From Clostridia bacterium (GTDB taxonomy: Bacteria > Bacillota > Clostridia > Oscillospirales > Acutalibacteraceae): a stretch of 36,573 bases of DNA. The notes beneath the pieces were generated by a model. The model did no database searches. It saw only the letters and a list, made by a program, of their open reading frames with translations, and had not been told where the DNA came from. Location: assembly GCA_030523605.1 (NCBI GenBank), contig JAUNIE010000008.1:1-36573 (forward strand), written 5' to 3'. Below, one piece after another: positions 32,326-36,573 of this stretch; position 1 is the stretch's first letter; every line of letters starts with the position of its first letter. The position numbers were made by a program, and so were the translations under genes.

Positions 32326-33246
32326 ATGTTATTTAAAATTAAAAAAGCATTTTCTTTTCTTTTGGCATCGGTTTTATTCGCTTTATCCTTATCTTTTAAT
32401 ATGAGCGCTTTTGCTATTAGGTGTGATTCGATATTTTCCGTAGGCCCCGCTTGCAGACCCGCACAATGGCTTCGCAAAACGCATAAACGTTTTCAGTCCT
32501 GCCCGCTCGACTGGATGATGCAGTATTCTTTGGATACGGCCATGCATTTTTTTAGAAATAAGTTTTCGGATTTCTTCGAAGATGTTCGTGCAACGGGTGA
32601 GATTATAGGTAGTAATAGGGTTGTGAGAGATAATAGGAATGGCATTGTTTCTATGCACCACTTTAATAAAAATGTTTCCCTGGAAAGCGCAAAATGGGAT
32701 TTCCGAGGCAAAATGCTCAGGCGTGCCCGAGAGGTTGACAGGATTCTTAAAAATTCACGATCGATTATTCTAATTTGTAACAGGCAAAAAGATTCGTTCG
32801 ATGATTTCAAGAGGTTTTTGCATAATTTTAGTAGGCTTTATCCCGACAGGAATATCGCTCTTATAAATATCCGAAATAACGGCGGTAATTTCACACGAGA
32901 TGTGCTTTATGAAACATTTGCTGCAACTACTCACAAGAAGAAACCCAAGAAAAAAATAAAAACCAAGCGCAGAGAATTAAAAAATAAAGAAACCGCAACA
33001 GATGCGCAGAATATGGAGCAAAACACAAATTCGGATAAAAAGAAATTAAAAAAACAAGCGCCAAAACACCGCAAAAAGGAGATTAAAAAGAGACGCAGAA
33101 AACTGAGAATTATACAGTACAGTTTTAACGACAGTTCATCAAACTGGGAAGGAAACCCATATGGTTGGCAGCGTGTTATGGACGAAATCGAGCTGACGGA
33201 CAGAAACTTTAGTAGCAGTATGGATTTTAAAAACGTGGAATTTTAG
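32326..33246 (+). CDS. Secreted DUF1796-like (papain-type) protein with basic insert
   Basis: 306 residues, ATG with GGTGAG site. Signal peptide 1-30 (AFSFLLASVLFALSLSFNMSAFA). The mature protein starts IFSVGPACRPAQWLRK (Cys43), then SCPLDWMMQ, GIVSMHHFNKNV, SIILICNRQ and, at the end, NWEGNPYGWQRVMDEIE. This order matches DUF1796, a putative papain-like cysteine peptidase family (SLG-x-x-C, PFDW, HxF, W-x-x-W blocks). Residues 203-260, between VLYETF and the last block, are a Lys/Arg-rich insert (KKKPKKKIKTKRR, then KHRKKEIKKRRRKLR) resembling paired nuclear-localisation signals. DUF1796 proteins are usually cytoplasmic; the signal peptide here is notable. Activity is unproven. Confidence 0.65.
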   Translation: MLFKIKKAFSFLLASVLFALSLSFNMSAFAIRCDSIFSVGPACRPAQWLRKTHKRFQSCPLDWMMQYSLDTAMHFFRNKFSDFFEDVRATGEIIGSNRVVRDNRNGIVSMHHFNKNVSLESAKWDFRGKMLRRAREVDRILKNSRSIILICNRQKDSFDDFKRFLHNFSRLYPDRNIALINIRNNGGNFTRDVLYETFAATTHKKKPKKKIKTKRRELKNKETATDAQNMEQNTNSDKKKLKKQAPKHRKKEIKKRRRKLRIIQYSFNDSSSNWEGNPYGWQRVMDEIELTDRNFSSSMDFKNVEF

Positions 33247-33279
33247 GAGTGCGAATAGAATTTATTGATTTTAAAATTG

Positions 33280-33318
33280 CTTTTCCGTTTTCGGAGGAGT
33301 AATTTTTTATTTTTTTGC
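33280..33318 (+). terminator. Terminator of the DUF1796-like gene
   Basis: Stem CTTTTCCG/CGGAGGAG (8 bp, two G-U), loop TTTT, then TAATTTTTTATTTTTTT. Confidence 0.65.
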
Positions 33319-33355
33319 ATAATTATTAGAATGAAATTTTAAAGGGGATATTTTT

Positions 33356-34378
33356 GTGTTTGTTGTGAGGATAAGAAAAAAATCTATTTTCATCGGTCTG
33401 TTTAGTGCGCTTATCTGTACATTTTTTGCGTTTTTACTTAAAAATTCATTTTATGCAGGCGCTCAGGGAGACAAAAACGGATTTATTAAATATGCAAAAT
33501 TTACACCTACATATGAAGTCCTAGAAAAAGCTATGTTTGAAGATATAAAATCACACAGCGAAGACAGACCCATAAGCTGGATTGATATTTTAGCGGTTTT
33601 AGCGGTTAAATACGGCGGCGATTTCAAAAAGTATAAAATAAATGATATGAATGAAGTGGTGGAACGTCTGAAGGAAGGGGAATGTGCGGAAAAAATTGCA
33701 AACGGAGGTAAAAATTTTAATTATTATAAAGAGGTATATGGTGCGGTCTTGTGTGAATTTTTGGGGAAATACCAAGTCAGGAAGCGAGCAAAAGATGGTG
33801 ATAAAAACGATGAATGGCAAGAAGTTTACGGCTTAAAAGCTTTTTCGCCCATAGCAAAAACATTTCCTTTTGCGCATTACGATGATTTTGGTGCATCACG
33901 TTCCTATGGATATTCCAGGCCGCATTTGGGGCATGATATGATGGCAGCGGTCGGAACGCCGGTTATTGCGGTTGAATCGGGTACGGTTGAAATTATGGGC
34001 TGGAACCAGTATGGCGGTTGGAGAGTAGGAATACGGAGTTTTGATAAAAAGCGGTATTATTATTACGCACATCTGAGGCAAAATCGTCCTTTCCATGTGG
34101 ACTTAAAAGAGGGAGCAACGGTTAAAGCAGGTGATGTCATAGGGTACGTAGGGCGTACGGGATATAGCACAAAAGAAAACGTGAATAATATCGATAAAAG
34201 CCATTTACATTGGGGATTGGAGCTTATTTTTGACGAATCGCAAAAGGAGTGCGACAACGAAATTTGGATTGATTTATACGCCATAACAAAACTTCTTGAA
34301 AAAAATAAAAGTGCCGTCATACGAAACAACGACACTAAAGAGTTTTATTCAGAGTTTGAAATCAAAGATTCAAATTAA
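33356..34378 (+). CDS. M23-family membrane-anchored endopeptidase
   Basis: 340 residues, GTG start supported by AAAGGGGA at 33341-33348. One N-terminal membrane helix (residues 10-30) places the rest outside. Residues 35-150 are a helical domain with SWIDILAVLAVKYGGDF. The C-terminal LytM/M23 zinc domain is complete: HLGHD (His190, Asp194), AHL (His239) and HLH (His283, His285), inside GTPVIAVESGTVEIMGW and GATVKAGDVIGYVG. It should cut peptidoglycan cross-bridges during growth or sporulation. Its stop overlaps the stop of the convergent Nif11-like gene by two bases of shared TTAA. Confidence 0.88.
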   Translation: MFVVRIRKKSIFIGLFSALICTFFAFLLKNSFYAGAQGDKNGFIKYAKFTPTYEVLEKAMFEDIKSHSEDRPISWIDILAVLAVKYGGDFKKYKINDMNEVVERLKEGECAEKIANGGKNFNYYKEVYGAVLCEFLGKYQVRKRAKDGDKNDEWQEVYGLKAFSPIAKTFPFAHYDDFGASRSYGYSRPHLGHDMMAAVGTPVIAVESGTVEIMGWNQYGGWRVGIRSFDKKRYYYYAHLRQNRPFHVDLKEGATVKAGDVIGYVGRTGYSTKENVNNIDKSHLHWGLELIFDESQKECDNEIWIDLYAITKLLEKNKSAVIRNNDTKEFYSEFEIKDSN

Positions 34379-34779
34379 GATTTTTTAACTTTTGGGGCAT
34401 CAAGTTTTTTGTCAATTTTTTTCGTCAGTTTTTCAAATCCCCATTTTGCAAACACAGCACCGCCGACGATTATCGGAATACCCACGAACAAAAGAGCTTG
34501 TTTGCCGGCTTCTCCGAAAAATCCTTTCTGGAAATCTTTTTTGTTTTCTTCGGTGAGCCCTCCGCCTATTTTAGCGAGATCATCTTCAGTGAGCTCGGTT
34601 TTTTCCTCTTTAATCATGTAGTTTATTGCGCTTCCTAGCTGTCCGACCTCGTCCAGACTCATTTCAATATCATGCTTTTTGAATTCTTCCTGAACTTCTT
34701 CGGGTGTTTGCATTTCGAGTAAGCTGGTGACGAATTCCTCGTCTTGCATAAGATTTTTAAACTTTTCCTGATTTTTCAT
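34375..34779 (-). CDS. Nif11-like leader protein with membrane segment
   Basis: 134 residues, strong AGGAGG before ATG 34779. The leader covers residues 1-74: MKNQEKFKNLMQDEEFVTSLL, then TPEEVQEEFKKHDIEMSLDE, ending in LTEDDLAKIGGG, a double-glycine export site. The cargo (75-134) has one hydrophobic helix (GKQALLFVGIPIIVGGAVFAKWGF) and a Lys-rich tail and no Cys, so it is not a lanthipeptide; a class II bacteriocin-like or small membrane peptide is possible. No transporter or immunity gene is adjacent. Confidence 0.8.
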   Translation of the reverse strand: MKNQEKFKNLMQDEEFVTSLLEMQTPEEVQEEFKKHDIEMSLDEVGQLGSAINYMIKEEKTELTEDDLAKIGGGLTEENKKDFQKGFFGEAGKQALLFVGIPIIVGGAVFAKWGFEKLTKKIDKKLDAPKVKKS

Positions 34780-34809
34780 AAATAATACCTCCTAATTATA
34801 TTTTTCTTG

Positions 34810-34838
34810 AGTATAACGCAATGAAATTAATTAGTCAA
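34810..34838 (-). promoter_or_regulatory. Promoter of the Nif11-like gene at 34779
   Basis: Minus strand TTGACT (34838-34833), 17-bp spacer, TATACT (34815-34810). Confidence 0.75.
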
Positions 34839-34884
34839 TATTAAATATGTACAAATTTTTTATGTTTTATGCAAAAAGCTATAA

Positions 34885-36573
34885 TCAAAAGAACGACATT
34901 TGATTACTTTGTGGTAAATTTTTTAACACATTCGCCTCCTGAAGTGTTTCAACTACCGCTTTTGTAACTTTTGAGCGTATCTGTAAATCATCTATTGAAA
35001 TATACTCTCCGTCTTTTGCAGCTTCTTGCAAACTTTTCGCTGCCGATTCTCCTACTCCTGCCAATGACGCAAACGGTAACCTTATTTTTCCGTCCTCAAC
35101 AAGATAACGATATGAATCCGACTTATACAAATCAACAGGCAATACTTCTATTCCTCTCGCCAGCATTTCGTTAATTATTTGGAACGTAGCAAATGCAGCG
35201 TTTTCTTTGGCGCTTGCCTCTTTACCTTTTGCCAAAATATCTGCCATTTTCTTTTTTACTGCCGTTTTTCCCTTCATTACCGTTAACCCATCAAAATCTT
35301 CGCCACGAACGGTAAAATAAGCTGCATAGTATTCCGTTGGATAATAAACCTTATACCAGCCGAGCCTGAGTGTTGAAATCATATATGCCGCAGCGTGAGC
35401 TTTCGGGAACATATACTTTATCTTCATGCAGGAATCTATATACCATTCGGGGACGCCATGGGAACGCATAGTTTCAAAGTGTTCCGGAGTGAGTAATTTT
35501 GTTGCCTTGCCTTTACGCACAATCTCCATAATTTTAAATGCAGTTTTAGGCTCCACACCCTTGTGCATGAGGTAAACCATAATGTTATCACGTGTTCCAA
35601 TAACATCAGATATCGTACAAATGCCTTTTTGAATAAGGTCATGTGCGTTACCGTGCCAAACGTCTGTACCGTGAGAAAGCCCCGAAACTTGCAATAAGTC
35701 CGAAAACGTCTTAGGTTTACATTCCACAAGCATCTGCCTTACGAATGAAGTGCCCACTTCGGGCATAGAAAACGTACCCGTCTGCGAATCTATATCAGAA
35801 GGCGAAATACCCAGTGCCTCAGTAGACGTAAACAGCGACATAACTTTTTTGTCGCTCATGGAAACATCTGTTACTTTGATACCCGTATAATCCTCAAGAT
35901 ATTTATATATTGACGGCACATCGTGCCCGAGTTCGTCGAGCTTACAAATTGTATCATGTATTGCATGGAAGTCGAAATGCGTTGTGATATTATCGGAATT
36001 CTGGTCATTTGCAGGTCGCTGTACGGGGCAAAAATCATATATTTCTTTCCCTTGAGGCACTACGACCATTCCTCCTGGGTGCTGACCTGTTGTACGTTTA
36101 ACGCCCGTGCAACCTGTAGCAAGGCGCATAGTTTCTGCTTTCCCTATCTTCATACCACGTTCTTCCGCAAACTTTTTGGTAAATCCTATGCCTGTTTTTG
36201 TAGCGACCGTACCTATCGTACCAGCTTTAAAAACGTTATCTTTTCCAAAAAGTGTTTCGGTGTATCTATGCGCATCGTTCTGGTATTCTCCCGAAAAGTT
36301 AAGGTCTATATCAGGTGTTTTATCACCGTCAAATCCCAAAAACGTTTCAAAAGGTATATCGTGTCCATCACGACCCAATTTTTCGCCGCATTCGGGGCAC
36401 TTTTTTTCGGGCAAATCAAAGCCCGAGCCATAACTTCCGTCCGTAATAAACTCGCTGTAATGGCATTTCGGGCAGAGATAATGTGGGCAGAGCGGATTAA
36501 CTTCGGAAATACCTGACATTGTGGCAACAAAAGATGAACCAACCGAACCCCTGGAACCTACCAAATAACCATG
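34885..36573 (-). CDS. polC: DNA polymerase III PolC-type alpha subunit, C-terminal part
   Basis: The frame is open past the window edge; [17 protein letters not shown] continues the family core, so about 560 of roughly 1400 residues are here. The visible part has the zinc-binding [14 protein letters not shown] and [10 protein letters not shown] motifs, the catalytic [13 protein letters not shown] with paired Asp, GQHPGGMVV, and the C-terminal thumb and fingers with [33 protein letters not shown], ending NQMSFF, similar to the beta-clamp contact end. PolC is the main replicative polymerase of low-GC Gram-positive bacteria. No terminator is obvious downstream. Confidence 0.97.
   Translation of the reverse strand, partial: HGYLVGSRGSVGSSFVATMSGISEVNPLCPHYLCPKCHYSEFITDGSYGSGFDLPEKKCPECGEKLGRDGHDIPFETFLGFDGDKTPDIDLNFSGEYQNDAHRYTETLFGKDNVFKAGTIGTVATKTGIGFTKKFAEERGMKIGKAETMRLATGCTGVKRTTGQHPGGMVVVPQGKEIYDFCPVQRPANDQNSDNITTHFDFHAIHDTICKLDELGHDVPSIYKYLEDYTGIKVTDVSMSDKKVMSLFTSTEALGISPSDIDSQTGTFSMPEVGTSFVRQMLVECKPKTFSDLLQVSGLSHGTDVWHGNAHDLIQKGICTISDVIGTRDNIMVYLMHKGVEPKTAFKIMEIVRKGKATKLLTPEHFETMRSHGVPEWYIDSCMKIKYMFPKAHAAAYMISTLRLGWYKVYYPTEYYAAYFTVRGEDFDGLTVMKGKTAVKKKMADILAKGKEASAKENAAFATFQIINEMLARGIEVLPVDLYKSDSYRYLVEDGKIRLPFASLAGVGESAAKSLQEAAKDGEYISIDDLQIRSKVTKAVVETLQEANVLKNLPQSNQMSFF

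Noticed and set aside
35923..36516. Plus-strand ORF of 197 codons in polC
   Set aside because: Antisense shadow of the polymerase catalytic region.

Overview
The window looks like chromosome of a low-GC Gram-positive bacterium, most likely a clostridial (Oscillospiraceae-like) lineage. The evidence is a PolC-type replicative polymerase beside a PolA without proofreading residues, a dut-mreB-mreC-mreD-mrdA cluster, a Cys-rich clostridial type HisS, YetF/DUF421 with DUF4363, and near-consensus sigma-A promoters with strong AGGAGG ribosome sites and Rho-independent terminators. Housekeeping genes are intact. They alternate with an unusually rich set of predicted secreted, eukaryote-facing proteins, which suggests a host-associated, perhaps intracellular, bacterium such as a protist endosymbiont. 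That lifestyle is inference.

Layout. 1-1000: 3' part of a double-glycine (Nif11/bacteriocin type) leader protein. 1000-6160: tandem array of six paralogous secreted ankyrin-repeat genes, five with the same duplicated promoter. 6158-7218 (-): DUF421 and DUF4363 pair. 7371-10103: large exported protein with a poly(ADP-ribose) glycohydrolase-like macrodomain. 10245-10361 (-): a 5S rRNA gene standing alone with its own promoter. 10505-10888: second Nif11-like leader protein. 10940-11240: AT-rich intergenic region with a cluster of DnaA-box-like sites. 11244-16148: dut-mreBCD-mrdA (nucleotide hygiene, rod-shape and lateral wall synthesis). 16430-16840: methylglyoxal-synthase-like protein missing catalytic residues. 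16956-18236: hisS.

18298-24861: accessory block with a secreted family 2 glycosyltransferase, a secreted papain-like candidate, a secreted transglutaminase-like cysteine hydrolase, a secreted helical-repeat protein, tRNA-Leu(CAG), an alpha/beta hydrolase, tRNA-Ala(CGC), a LURP-one/YxjI-like protein and an unknown small protein. 24877-29659 (-): housekeeping operon yebC-polA-rimI-tsaD. 29855-32249: two paralogous proteins with a central hydrophobic hairpin. 32326-33246: secreted DUF1796-like protein carrying a very basic insert. 33356-34378: membrane-anchored M23 endopeptidase. 34375-34779 (-): third Nif11-like leader protein. 34885-end (-): C-terminal part of polC.

Taken together, about a dozen proteins carry Sec signal peptides plus domains typical of host manipulation: ankyrin repeats, ADP-ribose chemistry, glycosyl transfer and cysteine hydrolases. 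No dedicated secretion system is visible, so a Gram-positive cell living directly in host cytoplasm and releasing effectors through Sec is the simplest unifying hypothesis. All functional calls come from reading motifs; no database search was run.
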